Below are positions 10,556 through 19,790 of a DNA stretch of 34,377 bases, piece after piece. Both the position numbers and the translations under genes were made by a program. Within the stretch, counting starts at the first letter, position 1; every line of letters starts with the position of its first letter. The stretch is from positions 1 through 34,377 of the forward strand of contig CAZDKL010000017.1 in NCBI GenBank assembly GCA_964506185.1, given 5' to 3'. The notes under the pieces are model-generated. The model worked only from the letters and a program-made list of their open reading frames with translations, was not told the origin of the DNA and searched no databases. The DNA is from UBA2144 sp964506185 (GTDB lineage Bacteria; Patescibacteriota; Gracilibacteria; Peribacterales; Peribacteraceae).

Positions 10556-10564
10556 TTTATACCA
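10556..10564 (-). promoter_or_regulatory. Extended -10 (TGGTATAAA) upstream of the sigma4-HARE gene
   Basis: On the minus strand TGG is followed directly by TATAAA, a 5/6 match with an extended TGn. It ends 27 nt before the ATG, giving a leader of about 20 nt. No good -35 is visible at 17 nt. Confidence 0.35.
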
Positions 10565-10721
10565 GACATTTGACAGATTAGATAGATTAGCATTGGATTC
10601 GGGTAGACGTATATGCCCAGTTATTGCTTGCTAAGAATTGGTAAAAAGGAGTTGTCTAAAGATCAAAAGGATAGTATTTTAAGGATATATAGACATATGT
10701 CAAATTTTTTGTCCTTTTAGC

Positions 10722-11090
10722 TTATTTAGCTCTTTCGAGGTATATATTCAATATTTTGACAGCTGAGTGTGCATTGGGGTCAGAATCACTAGTTTTTGGC
10801 GTTGTATAGCGCTCATCTATCATTTCTATCTCAAATCCGTCGTTTTTAAGAGTATCAGCTATATTACTGGAATATTTGGCTTGTTCACCCTTATTACCTG
10901 AAGGCAAGAGGGGGAGGCCAATTATGAGCTTTTTACAGTCTCTTTCTGAGGCAATTCCCCGGATAGCCTCAAGAAGCTCGGCATCGGATTCATGATCTAT
11001 GGTATCAAGCGGCATGGGGATATTGGTTTCTTCGGAATAAAAGGCGACTCCCGTGTGTTTCATGCCGATGTCTAGGGCGATTAAGTTCAT
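10722..11090 (-). CDS. ruvX: RuvX/YqgF-family nuclease (pre-16S rRNA processing)
   Basis: A 122-residue RNase H-fold protein of the YqgF/RuvX family, which matures the 5' end of 16S rRNA and was earlier called a Holliday junction resolvase. Visible hallmarks are the N-terminal ALDIGMKHTGVAF strand with its metal-binding Asp7, IIGLPLLPSGNKGEQA, and IDERYTT near residues 91-97, followed by AHSAVKILNIYL. The length is slightly short for the family (about 135-140). A longer start at 11114 would add MLNVDCIY, but those codons are the spacer repeat at 11096-11171, so the internal ATG at 11090 is preferred. The next upstream gene on the same strand is rpsT, 86 bases away across a repeat. Confidence 0.88.
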   Translation of the reverse strand: MNLIALDIGMKHTGVAFYSEETNIPMPLDTIDHESDAELLEAIRGIASERDCKKLIIGLPLLPSGNKGEQAKYSSNIADTLKNDGFEIEMIDERYTTPKTSDSDPNAHSAVKILNIYLERAK

Positions 11091-11095
11091 ATATA

Positions 11096-11171
11096 TACAA
11101 TCAACATTCAACACGCTTCGCTTTCAACAATCAACAATTTGTTGATGGTTGACTGTTGATAGTTGATTGTT
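11096..11171. repeat. Arm repeat with CACGCTTCGC core
   Basis: ACAATCAACATTCAACACG, a short GCTTCGC core, CTTTCAACAATCAACA, then an inverted set TTGTTGATGGTTGACTG and TTGATAGTTGATTGTT. The two halves are inverted relative to each other and could form a long imperfect stem. It fills the ruvX-rpsT spacer up to the rpsT stop codon. Confidence 0.65.
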
Positions 11172-11176
11172 ATTCA

Positions 11177-11434
11177 TTATTTACTAATCATTTTAGATAC
11201 ATTTGCCTTCTTCCTATCTGCATTCTTTCTATGGATTATGTTCTTTTTCGAAGCTACATCTATTGCACTCATTACTTCAGGAAGAAGTTTTACGGCTTCA
11301 TCCTTCTTTCCTTCTTTAACCAAAAGCTCGATCTTTTTGATCATAGTTTTCATCGTCGTTCTGTAAGGGAGGAGCCTGGCCTTTCGAACGGTGTTCTGTT
11401 TCGCACGTTTAATTGCGGATTTGATAATAGGCAT
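11177..11434 (-). CDS. rpsT: 30S ribosomal protein S20
   Basis: An 85-residue, strongly basic, all-helical protein of S20 length. It starts MPIIKSAIKRAKQNTVRKAR and ends HRKNADRKKANVSKMI, which matches the S20 pattern of an N-terminal AxKRxRQ helix and a C-terminal IHxNxAxRxKSxL helix. S20 is a primary binder of 16S rRNA at the base of the 30S body. The stop is TAA. The predicted promoter (11441-11469) places the transcript start at or next to the ATG. Confidence 0.93.
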   Translation of the reverse strand: MPIIKSAIKRAKQNTVRKARLLPYRTTMKTMIKKIELLVKEGKKDEAVKLLPEVMSAIDVASKKNIIHRKNADRKKANVSKMISK

Positions 11435-11440
11435 GCCGAA

Positions 11441-11469
11441 AGGCTAAGGGATTGTTTTATGTTAGTCAA
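11441..11469 (-). promoter_or_regulatory. rpsT promoter, TTGACT-17-TAGCCT, leaderless
   Basis: On the minus strand a 5/6 -35 (TTGACT, 11464-11469) and a TAnnnT -10 (TAGCCT, 11441-11446) have a 17-nt spacer. The -10 ends 6 nt before the rpsT ATG, which predicts a leaderless mRNA. Confidence 0.5.
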
Positions 11470-11488
11470 TTAATATAAGTAATTATTA

Positions 11489-11580
11489 AGAACGGAAGAG
11501 CGGAAGAATGGAAGTGCGGAAGGACTGCTTCTACTCTTTACAAAAATTTCATTCTTTCGTTTTTTCGTTCTTTCGTTCTT
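11489..11580. repeat. GAA-rich degenerate repeats, opposed blocks
   Basis: AGAACGGAAGAGCGGAAGAA-type units (11489-11521) are followed after about 28 bases by the opposite-strand form TTCTTTCGTTCTTTCG (11549-11580). The family is the same as at 8317-8500. It lies in the divergent spacer between rpsT and glmS; nothing else was seen in 11470-11648. Confidence 0.65.
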
Positions 11581-11648
11581 ACTTGGCCATTTTGCCATTC
11601 GGCAATCCATTATTATGTAAGTAATAAGTGTTTAATTCGTCTTTAGAA

Positions 11649-11676
11649 TTGACTCATCTTAAAATATTCATAGAAT
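11649..11676 (+). promoter_or_regulatory. glmS promoter, TTGACT-16-TAGAAT
   Basis: The -35 TTGACT (5/6) and -10 TAGAAT (5/6) have a 16-nt spacer. The -10 ends 9 nt before the glmS ATG, so the predicted leader is only about 2-3 nt. No glmS ribozyme or leader structure fits between promoter and start. Confidence 0.65.
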
Positions 11677-11685
11677 AACTCCATT

Positions 11686-13233
11686 ATGTGCGGAATTTTT
11701 GGATTCATTGGCAAGAGGAATGATGCTGGAAGTTTGGTGATAGATGGACTTAAGAATCTAGAATACCGCGGTTACGATTCCTGGGGAGTTGCATGCAAGA
11801 TCGATTCAAAGGTAATGATAGAAAAAGACATTGGAAAGATAAGTACGATAAATAGTTCGGATTTTGCTGATGATTGCTCATTGGCTATTGGCCATACAAG
11901 ATGGGCAACTCATGGTGGAGTTACTCCTGCAAATGCTCATCCTCATGCNNNNNNNNNNNNNNNNNNNNNNNNNNNNNNNNNNNNNNNNNNNNNNNNNNNN
12001 NNNNNNNNNNNNNNNNNNNNNNNNNNNNNNNNNNNNNNNNNNNNNNNNATGAATCACTCTCGCTTGGTTCAGTATCTGGACGATGGAGAGATGGTTGTTA
12101 CTGACGGAAACAGTATTCTTTTCTCTAAATTGGAAACTGGTGAAGAGATCGAAAAACGCGAAATCGAAATCACATGGTCGGTCGAAGAAGCTCAGAAGGG
12201 TGAGTACGATCACTTTATGCTCAAGGAAATCATGGAACAGAAAGATTCCATTGCACGAGCGGTTAACCAAGATCAAGAACAGATTATGACCCTTGCTGAT
12301 GCAATCAGAAATGCAAAGGGTACCTTCTTGGTTGGATGTGGTACCGCTGCCAAGGCTTGCATGGCCGCTGAGTATTTCTTCTCAGTCATATCCCAGAAAC
12401 ACGTAAACTTTGCACCAGCAAGCGAGTTCAAACTTTATCATCATTTCTTAAAGCCGGAGAGTCTTCTGATAGTAGTCAGCCAGAGCGGAGAGACTGCCGA
12501 TGTGCTGGAAGCTATGCAAATTGCAAAGTCGAAGGGATCTAAAGTTCTGGCAATTGTTAATGTTGAAGGTTCAACAATCGATCGTGAAGCTGATTATTCT
12601 CTCCTTATAAACGCAGGACCGGAGCGCGCAGTTGCATCTACAAAAGCTCTCACAGGACAGATGGCAGTACTGATGCTAATTGCATACGCACTTGATGGAA
12701 AACTTAAGGAAGGTAAAAAAGTCTTGCTGGAGACTGCATCAGAAATAAATGACATGTTAAATCCCCGTTATGTTGAGTTCGTAGAAGGGGTGGCCGAACG
12801 TATTTCCGAGCAAAAGGACTTATTCATAATTGGCAAAGGATGGAACTATCCGATGGCTCTGGAAAGCGCTATTAAAATACAGGAAGTCAGTTACGTTCAT
12901 GCTGAAGGATTTGCAGGAGGGGAACTTAAACACGGGCCAATTGCACTCATAGAAGAGGGGACTCCTTGCATTGCATTGGTCGGTGATGACGAAGTTAAGA
13001 ATGATATTATTTCTAATGCAATTGAACTTAAAGCACGTGGAGGATTCATAATCGGAATTGCACCGGAGAATAATGAGTCCTTTGATGTCTGGATTCGCGT
13101 TCCGGAAGCGGGGACTGCTCAGGCTCTTGTAAACATTATTCCTGTTCAAGCACTTGCATACTTCCTTGCAGTTATAAGAGGCAAGGATCCGGATATGCCA
13201 AGAAATCTTGCAAAAAGTGTAACTGTAAAATAA
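11686..13233 (+). CDS. glmS: Glutamine-fructose-6-phosphate aminotransferase (isomerizing), interrupted by gap
   Basis: This enzyme converts fructose-6-phosphate and glutamine to glucosamine-6-phosphate, the first step toward UDP-GlcNAc and peptidoglycan. The glutaminase domain begins MCGIFGFIGK with nucleophile Cys2, and shows YRGYDSWG and HTRWATHGG...NAHPH. The two SIS isomerase domains show GCGTAAKA, SQSGETADVLEA, ASTKALTGQ, and HAEGFAGGELKHGP. The C-terminus DMPRNLAKSVTVK is the conserved family end. The gap removes the segment between NAHPH and the LVQYLDDGE strand. By comparison with the roughly 600-residue family about 120-130 residues are missing, so the true gap is nearer 350-400 nt than 100. 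The reading frame appears open across the N only by chance of phase. The gene is presumably intact in the organism. Confidence 0.95.
   Translation: MCGIFGFIGKRNDAGSLVIDGLKNLEYRGYDSWGVACKIDSKVMIEKDIGKISTINSSDFADDCSLAIGHTRWATHGGVTPANAHPHXXXXXXXXXXXXXXXXXXXXXXXXXXXXXXXXXXMNHSRLVQYLDDGEMVVTDGNSILFSKLETGEEIEKREIEITWSVEEAQKGEYDHFMLKEIMEQKDSIARAVNQDQEQIMTLADAIRNAKGTFLVGCGTAAKACMAAEYFFSVISQKHVNFAPASEFKLYHHFLKPESLLIVVSQSGETADVLEAMQIAKSKGSKVLAIVNVEGSTIDREADYSLLINAGPERAVASTKALTGQMAVLMLIAYALDGKLKEGKKVLLETASEINDMLNPRYVEFVEGVAERISEQKDLFIIGKGWNYPMALESAIKIQEVSYVHAEGFAGGELKHGPIALIEEGTPCIALVGDDEVKNDIISNAIELKARGGFIIGIAPENNESFDVWIRVPEAGTAQALVNIIPVQALAYFLAVIRGKDPDMPRNLAKSVTVK
11949..12048. other. Scaffold gap of 100 N inside glmS
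   Basis: Exactly 100 N. Flanking sequence shows no overlap. Family length implies roughly 350-400 missing bases of the glutaminase domain. Confidence 0.95.
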
Positions 13234-13242
13234 ATAAATTAA

Positions 13243-13277
13243 GATCGGAAGTGCGAAAGAGCGGAAGATCGTAAGAA
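13243..13277 (+). repeat. GAA-rich degenerate repeat after glmS
   Basis: AAGATCGGAAGTGCGAAAGA and following GCGGAAGATCGTAAGAA units, the same family as at 8317-8500. They occupy most of the 91-base glmS to 13325 spacer. Confidence 0.6.
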
Positions 13278-13312
13278 ATTATTCATGTTGATTATAAAGA
13301 AACAGGGTGTAC

Positions 13313-13318
13313 TATAGG
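13313..13318 (+). promoter_or_regulatory. Possible -10 TATAGG for the four-helix-bundle gene
   Basis: TATAGG (4/6) ends 6 nt before the ATG at 13325, the same spacing as other predicted leaderless genes here. TTGATT lies 19 nt further upstream. Weak on its own. Confidence 0.3.
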
Positions 13319-13324
13319 ACACCA

Positions 13325-13690
13325 ATGAAATATTCAGATAAACCATTTAATTTCGAAGAGAGATCCAGGCTTTTTGCAAAGAATGTTAGTTCATTTATTG
13401 GAAAACTTCCTAGAAACATTACAAATATTGAGTACTCTAAACAATTAATAAGATCTGCTGGGTCAATATGTGCGAACTATATAGAAGCCAAAGAAGCTCT
13501 TGGAAAAAAGGATTGCCTGATGCATTTAAGAATATCTAAAAAGGAAACTAAAGAGAGTAGTCACTGGCTAGAGTTAGTCGACACGTCAAATTGTGAAGCT
13601 TTAGACAATGAAAGAAATACTTTGAGAAGAGAATCCAATGAATTATTTTCTATACTTTGTTCAATGATTGGAAAAGTATTTAAGAAATAA
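13325..13690 (+). CDS. Four-helix-bundle protein (23S rRNA intervening-sequence family)
   Basis: A 121-residue helical protein. Conserved family features are FNFEERSRLFAKNV near the start, LPRNITNIEYSKQLIRSAGS, and ANYIEAKEALGKKDCLMHL, followed by ISKKETKESSHWLELV. The family (S23/IVP, TIGR02436-type) was first found inside 23S rRNA intervening sequences, but members are often free-standing, as here. The molecular role is not established; members form pentamers of helical bundles. An upstream ATG at 13307 would add six residues but does not fit the family start, and a -10-like box lies between the two. It sits between glmS and a convergent penicillin-binding protein gene. Confidence 0.9.
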   Translation: MKYSDKPFNFEERSRLFAKNVSSFIGKLPRNITNIEYSKQLIRSAGSICANYIEAKEALGKKDCLMHLRISKKETKESSHWLELVDTSNCEALDNERNTLRRESNELFSILCSMIGKVFKK

Positions 13691-13697
13691 TAATGCA

Positions 13698-13781
13698 GTT
13701 TCCGTTCTTTCGATCTTCCGCTCTTCCGTTCTTTCCAAAATTCCTTTCGTTCTTCCATTCTTCCGTTCTTTCTCTCTATTC
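13698..13781. repeat. GAA-rich degenerate repeats between convergent genes
   Basis: Units of CGTTCTTTCGATCTTCCG type fill the 85-base space between the four-helix-bundle gene and the penicillin-binding protein gene and reach into the last codons of the latter. Nothing else is visible there, and no U-tract terminator. Confidence 0.6.
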
Positions 13782-16373
13782 TTCATCCGGCGGTATCCCA
13801 TAGTACTTAAACAAGAACGCTGCGATTTCTCTGAAAACCGGAGCTGCGGATTCGGATCCATATTCGACTTTATGCGGCCTGTCGAACTTAACAAAGATCA
13901 CAAACTTGGGGTGATCGATTGGTGCATATCCTGCAAATGATGTGATGGTGGAACCTGTTCCTGTCTCATATTTGCCACCAGGTCCTGCAATCTGGCTTGT
14001 TCCTGTTTTGCCAGCAATTCTGTAGCCGGGGACCTTTGCGGGTTTTGCAAAACCATTGGAAACAGCGCTTGTAAGCATGGCAGTAATAGTCGCAGAAGCT
14101 TCCGGAGTAATTACACGATCAATAACGCGAGGATTAATTGTATCTTTCGATCCGTCGCTATGAACAATGCTATCGATAATAATTGGTTTCATCAGTTTTC
14201 CTCCGTTTGCAATTGCTGAGAACGAAGTAGTGACCTGAAGGGGAGTAGCTGATATTCCCTGTCCGTAAGCTGAAGTAGCTAGAAGTGCCGAGCTCCATTC
14301 TTTCCATGGAAGCACTTCACCGGGTTGTTCATCTTCCAAAGCAATGCCAGTGACTTTTCCAAACCCAAATCTATCCAGCATTTTCTGGAAGAGCTTTCTT
14401 CCCAACTTATCAGAGACACTGGTCATACATGTATTAACGGAAAACTCCAGACAATTAGTCATGTTCACTTCTCCATAATATGTATTTAGAGCGTTCCTAA
14501 TTGTGTACTCATCAATTTTTAATGGACCATCATCTTGGTATGTATCAGTAGGAGTTATCTCACCCTGATCCAGTGCAACAGACATTGTCACCGCCTTTAG
14601 AACTGAGCCTGGTTCGTAGATAGACTGAATATTTCTGTTTAGGTAAGAACCAACACCAATGTTATTTTCATACTTAAGCCAAATATCAGAATTAACAGTG
14701 GGGAATAATTCTATTCTCTGGTTTTCACCCACATATAAATAGAATCTGGTCACGTCTTCCAGATCATACATTTCTTCCAAAATTTTGATCTTCTGCTGCT
14801 TCTCTTCAGAAAGGCTTTCGCGGCCTTCTTCAGAATACACATCTCCGATGTAAGCTTTGAGTATGTACGCGTTTGTATCCGGATGAATTATTTCTACAAC
14901 AATTTCTTTTTGTCGTCTTTCATCCAAATACATAGGTTCTCTTGCAAATACATTTCCATAAACGTTACTGTCGAAAAGAGGGGCATTTGCCATAGCAAGA
15001 ATTCTTCCTGTAAACGGATCCATTATAATTGCCTGACCGCTTTCAGCTCCATATTCTTCAACGCCCTTGCTTAAAGTTTCCTCTACAAACTTCTGAATCG
15101 TTCTGTCTATAGTCAGAATAATAGTATCTCCGTCTTCCGGATCTACAATCGTTTGTTGAGCTGTGAGAATCTGGCCACCGGAAGGATCACTCATTGCACT
15201 TATTAATCCCTCCTGTCCTCTAAGCTGAGGATTGAAAGTTCTTTCGATTCCATACTGTGCTTCCTGATTAATATTCAAAAAGCCAACTACATGAGAAGCA
15301 ATGTTTCCATCGGGATACATACGCCAGTGCTCAGGTATTAAGGCAATTGATCTGAGCGGATCCAAAATCTGCTGTGCCGCTTCGAAGCTTGAAGCATTCT
15401 TTTTTCTCTCCCTAGTTGCCTTTATAGAATTGAGTTTGGTCTCCTTGATTGCAGATGAAATTTCGGGGGATAACCTGCGCATAATTGCAACATATCTCAA
15501 GGGCCTGCTTCTGAGTGATCGCTTGAGTTGTTCTGTGTCCATTTGAACAGCATTAGAAAGAAGTTTGGCTATCTTGGACGCTTTAAGTTGAGGAACCTCT
15601 TCGGGATTGGCGTAAATTAGTTTTTGATCTCTTACAACTTCAATACCTGGTATTCCAATTTCTTCTATTGCCTGCATCTGAACTTTTGTTGCACCATAAA
15701 CCAATGGAACATAGGTGACTCTCTTTTCTTCGATCCTTCTTTCTGTGTTTCGAGCAAACCTTCTTCGCACTTCCGTTATGTCGGGTAAATCTTCTGCAGT
15801 ATCTTTTTGCCCAGCCACTCGCAAACGCTGAGGCTCGAGCAAGGCCCCCGTAAAAGTGGTCTTAACCCGTGACAATGGATCGAATACAGCCGAATAGTAA
15901 TCAACAAGTTCGCGCGGGCAATCATTGCTTGCCTCAAGGCAGAAGTTATGGACATTTTCGGTAATTAACACATCAGACAAAGTCTCTGCTACAAGAGTCG
16001 GATCGTCTGTAATCAACGGATCGACATAGACCATATCAAGAGTTGTGTTCGTGGCCAAAATGCTCGTTTCGCCCGTCTTACTGTTTCTCGAAAGGATCTC
16101 CCCCCTTTTGGCAGGTAATACTACACCTCCAAAATGCTGCGATTGGGCTACTTCTCTATATTCTCTACCTCGAATTATCTGAAGCTCTGCAAGGCGCGCT
16201 ACAATTATCAAAACACAGATGAATAGGAATATATGAATAGCCAGCATTCTTTGTGATAAAGAGCGTTTTCGCTGTGTTTCGGAGGGATGAGAATAATGTG
16301 GGGTCACGAGCAGGAATCTTACACTAGGTTGTGTTTCTTTGATACATTTTGAGGATTTGAGATCTTCCACCAA
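13776..16373 (-). CDS. Class B penicillin-binding protein (FtsI/PBP2 transpeptidase)
   Basis: An 865-residue bitopic transpeptidase that cross-links peptidoglycan. A short cytoplasmic tail is followed by one membrane helix (about 43-63, MLAIHIFLFICVLIIVARLAEL) and the dimerisation region with AKRGEILSRN. The transpeptidase domain carries all three active-site motifs: S590-V-L-K593, S645-V-N647 and K789-T-G791. The usual family length is 550-700, so the region between the dimerisation and transpeptidase domains is enlarged, with acidic insertions near residues 480-570. The start is uncertain: the frame opens with TTG at 16373 followed by GTG. Upstream, AT-rich sequence is shared with the divergent gene at 16411. 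It could be the septal FtsI or the elongation PBP2; no neighbouring division or rod genes decide this. Confidence 0.92.
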   Translation of the reverse strand: MVEDLKSSKCIKETQPSVRFLLVTPHYSHPSETQRKRSLSQRMLAIHIFLFICVLIIVARLAELQIIRGREYREVAQSQHFGGVVLPAKRGEILSRNSKTGETSILATNTTLDMVYVDPLITDDPTLVAETLSDVLITENVHNFCLEASNDCPRELVDYYSAVFDPLSRVKTTFTGALLEPQRLRVAGQKDTAEDLPDITEVRRRFARNTERRIEEKRVTYVPLVYGATKVQMQAIEEIGIPGIEVVRDQKLIYANPEEVPQLKASKIAKLLSNAVQMDTEQLKRSLRSRPLRYVAIMRRLSPEISSAIKETKLNSIKATRERKKNASSFEAAQQILDPLRSIALIPEHWRMYPDGNIASHVVGFLNINQEAQYGIERTFNPQLRGQEGLISAMSDPSGGQILTAQQTIVDPEDGDTIILTIDRTIQKFVEETLSKGVEEYGAESGQAIIMDPFTGRILAMANAPLFDSNVYGNVFAREPMYLDERRQKEIVVEIIHPDTNAYILKAYIGDVYSEEGRESLSEEKQQKIKILEEMYDLEDVTRFYLYVGENQRIELFPTVNSDIWLKYENNIGVGSYLNRNIQSIYEPGSVLKAVTMSVALDQGEITPTDTYQDDGPLKIDEYTIRNALNTYYGEVNMTNCLEFSVNTCMTSVSDKLGRKLFQKMLDRFGFGKVTGIALEDEQPGEVLPWKEWSSALLATSAYGQGISATPLQVTTSFSAIANGGKLMKPIIIDSIVHSDGSKDTINPRVIDRVITPEASATITAMLTSAVSNGFAKPAKVPGYRIAGKTGTSQIAGPGGKYETGTGSTITSFAGYAPIDHPKFVIFVKFDRPHKVEYGSESAAPVFREIAAFLFKYYGIPPDEE

Positions 16374-16384
16374 ACACCCATTTG

Positions 16385-16393
16385 TGCTATAAT
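16385..16393 (+). promoter_or_regulatory. Extended -10 TGCTATAAT for the 16411-25410 locus
   Basis: A perfect TATAAT with TGn extension ends 17 nt before the ATG at 16411, giving a leader of about 10 nt. There is no recognisable -35. It lies in the divergent space shared with the penicillin-binding protein gene. Confidence 0.6.
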
Positions 16394-16410
16394 TATCGGA
16401 TTAATTTAAA

Positions 16411-16740
16411 ATGACAAATACAAATAAAAGGACGGCCAAAAAACTCATAAAACGCTCAAAATTAATGACAAAGGAGCGAAAGAAAGAACTTCTTAAGTTA
16501 CTTAAGACTTTATCTGATGAAAATATAGCTGAACTAATAGGAATAATTGAAGAATCAGAGAAGGAAGACTCAAATATTGAGGAATTGATTGCTTCGGCTG
16601 TAGAAAATAACCAACTTGAGCTGCTGGATGAGCTTGTGGCATACATTAATGAATCGAACATAAAACTAAGAAAGTCCGAGGAAGCATCAGAAAAAGAGGG
16701 AGAAGAAGAAGATCTGGAACATTTCTTTGATAATGCATAA
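16411..16740 (+). CDS. Small helical, charge-segregated protein, coupled to giant gene
   Basis: A 109-residue protein I do not recognise. The first 30 residues are very basic (RTAKKLIKRSKLMTKERKKE). The middle consists of Leu/Ile-rich amphipathic helices (LLKLLKTLSDENIAELIGII). The last 25 residues are very acidic (EEASEKEGEEEDLEHFF). There is no signal peptide or membrane segment. Its TAA stop overlaps the ATG of the next gene by one base (TAATG), so translation is probably coupled and the product may assist or bind the giant protein. It is the first gene after a strong extended -10. Confidence 0.8.
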   Translation: MTNTNKRTAKKLIKRSKLMTKERKKELLKLLKTLSDENIAELIGIIEESEKEDSNIEELIASAVENNQLELLDELVAYINESNIKLRKSEEASEKEGEEEDLEHFFDNA

Positions 16741-19700
16741 TGGCGATTTCAAAACGTCCAGACAGGCGAAACAGAGAAGCTGAAATTCAAAAGAAGCAGC
16801 AGGAAATCGATGCATATGACGAGAAGTTGGATTCTAAGATTGATATTGGTGAATCTTCTGAGGAGAAAGAAACGTTATTAACTCAAACATATATTAAGAA
16901 AGTAAACGAACTTCAAGGAAGGTTGAATGGACTGAGAAAGAAAATTGAAGTGCAAAAAGATATGAGGGCGGATAATTGGCCGGAATTAGAAAAAGCATGC
17001 AATGAAGTTGAAGCCGGATTATTTGAGCATCTTCAGGATATTAACAAAAAGAATTTGGTTATCAGAAGAGAGAATTTCGACGCAGCATTAAATATATTTA
17101 TAGAATCTGTTGAATCGCATGAAAGCGGAATCTCAAGTCCGGAAAGCGCGGAGAAAGAAAAGGGAAGTCCAACACCTGGAGCTGAACTATTAAAAGAACT
17201 TGGTTTACCGGATAATGAAGAGACAGACAAAAAATTAGAGTCTCTTACAAAAGAGCAAGAAAGGAAAATACGTACAGCACATGCAAATTTGAAATTCCTG
17301 GAAAAAGTTCCTGATGGCATACACGAAACTTTATTTGGAACTTCGTCAGTTCTTTTATCTGCAGAAAAAGGAAAAACTAGCTTCATTTCTGTACTTCTGC
17401 TTAACGACAAATTGGAGGGTTCAGATTATGGATATCTACTAGATAATCCCGAAAAGAAGGTATCAGCTGTAAGAGAAAATGCTAAGGATAAAAGTCGAAA
17501 GCTGGTTACCAAAATTGAGGGATTGCGTGACGAAGAAGAAAACATGATTAAAATCATCTGTAAAGAGACAGGGGGAAATGAGTATAACTTACTGGATATA
17601 TTTACAGATAAAATTGAACATCAGAGTGAGAGTATACAAGCCGGTATTGATAGTATTAAAAAGACACGTGCAAAAATCTCAAAAGTTGAAGAAGAAAAAT
17701 ATCCCATTGATGCGATTGTATTGAAGCTTGATTTGGCTCTGGGCGCACATCATGCATATGAGGCTAAAAATGAAGGAAGAGAAGAGGAGGGAAATCGAGC
17801 TCTTTTAAGGCTTTGGGATGAACATGGATCCGATGTAAAAAAAGTGGATTCTGATCTTTGGAGAGAGATGGGTAAAGCAAGTGGAGAACTAAGACGAAAT
17901 GGTAAGTTTACTGAATTTGAAGAGAAGTTTTACAGCAATGATGCAAGTTACAGTGACAAAATGGCTGAGGCCATTGAACAAAAATCTGAAGTAAGCACCG
18001 CAGTCGATATTGCAGATCAGGTAAGGGCCAAAGAAACATTTGTAATTGATAAAATGAAACTTACAGCAGACAGATGGAGATACATTCCGGAATACAGAGG
18101 CAGAATCCAAAATCATCTTAAAAATCACCACATTGCAAATCTTCAATACAGACATGGGGAAAGTCTTGAGGTGATGTTGTCTCCGAGTGCCAAGAGCGCT
18201 CTGGATGCATTGCCTGAAGATGCGCGCCCCGTTTTGTTAAGGCCCGTGAAAAGCATGAATGTTATATATCATCATGCCGGCCGCCCGCGTCCTACTTTTG
18301 CAAACCAGCCACGTGAATTTGTCGTACAAGGATACGAGATAGGTTACGTATTAAATGGAGAAGTATTTCAAAGCGGTGCGGGGAAAATTGACACAAAAAC
18401 TCACGAACATGGAAAGCATATCGAATCACAGTTGCATACGAGAAGAGGTTTCGACGTTAAGAAATATGTCAGAACGTCATTCCTTACGCATGGCAGTGAA
18501 AACGAAACCTACAAGAATGATCTTTACAGCATACGAACGCAATCCGGTAAAGAAGTAAAGGGCGTTCAGATTTCCGATGAAGCAAAAGCATTTATGGACG
18601 AGGAGCCACCAGAAGGCATGACTACGGTATTAAAACGCGTTCCAAAAGACATAACGCTTAGTGCGGGGTTCAGCATTCCGGGAAAAACCGGTGGTCGCAA
18701 AAGGGTTTTGGCTACGGATACAATTCAAATCGATGATTTGGCGCATGCTCGAGTTGAAGGCAGTGAGCTTGTTATGCAGCATGCAGGACCGAAGGGGGAG
18801 GAAGCAAGAGAGGACTTGCGGGAATCGGATAAATCCAGAAACGAGAAGGCAAGAGATGTGCTTCGTGTATTAAACAGAGATCCTGCCATAAACAGAATGA
18901 AGAGTGCAGCCGTAAGCATTGACAGTACTGTCAATCGTTTACAGAGCTTTTTGCAAGCAAAGGATATGGGATCAGCGCGAGAGAACTTTATTAAGTTCGC
19001 ACAAGATGAAGCTGCACCCATGCGAGATTTATTTAAAAATCCTAAAACAAAAAGTGATTTAGAAGATACAAGGCAGCAACTGCACCAACTAAAAGAGGCT
19101 GGCAGCGGCGTTGCGCTTGGGGGGGTTGAAAAGGAAATTGATGCTCAAATTAAAGCAATAGATGGATTTATTAAAATGCTTGATAACCCACAGACACTTA
19201 ATTTTTTAGAAACCATAACAGATGAATCTAAGTTTAGTGCTGATAATTGGGAGAACTTCTTTAAAAATGAGTTACCTATGATTGTCGGTGCAATACTAGT
19301 TGCGACAGCTTGCGTAGTTACTGTAATTGCAACATGTGGAACCGCCGCACCAATGTGGGCGATAGCTGCTTCTGGTGCTGTTGGTGGAATTGTTGGATCG
19401 GAACTAGCATCCGAAGCTGTGCACTACAGCCACAGGTGGTTTAATTCTGACGTTAAAAGCGGTAAAACTACTTTTTCGCGGCGTTCTAAACTTGGAAAGT
19501 TGGGTGCCGGCAAAGAGATATATAATCCGGAGACAGGAAAATACGAGAAGATAAAATTGGTTAATGTAGCCACGGAGTATGGCAAGGAATTTGCATTCAG
19601 CTTTGCGATTACATATGGAACTCTTGGTCTTGGGCAGATTGCAGGATCGGGTCTAAGTAAAATTCTGCAAAATCAAAAGGTAATGGAATCAATGGCAAAG

Positions 19701-19790
19701 CATACAACGCTTAGATTCGTGGCAAGACAGCTCGTACGTATTAATACAAATCCAGAGACGTTGGGGCGCGCAAGAGGCTTAAAAGAAATT
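16740..19790 (+). CDS. Giant membrane-associated protein, N-terminal 1017 residues (up to gap)
   Basis: The N-terminal part of a predicted 2575-residue protein. There is no signal peptide. Residues 1-130 and 230-330 are charged and coiled-coil rich. About 430-620 is a mixed alpha/beta region with YIPEYRGRIQNHLKNHH and YEIGYVLNGEVFQSG that I cannot assign. About 690-830 is helical. Two hydrophobic helices follow at about 847-867 (MIVGAILVATACVVTVIA) and 870-890 (Ala/Gly-rich), then another hydrophobic stretch at about 950-972 (FAFSFAITYGTLGLG). It starts on the ATG that overlaps the stop of the 109-residue gene. The last 55 bases before the N gap are repeated immediately after it in the same codon phase, so the frame continues directly into 19946-24622. 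The apparent stop at 19937 is an artefact. Confidence 0.85.

Noticed and set aside
11586..11685. glmS leader ribozyme
   Set aside because: The promoter sits so close to the ATG that almost no leader is transcribed, and no ribozyme core was recognised.
13325..13690. Evidence for a nearby 23S rRNA intervening sequence
   Set aside because: The protein family is often encoded outside rRNA, and no rRNA sequence was seen around it.
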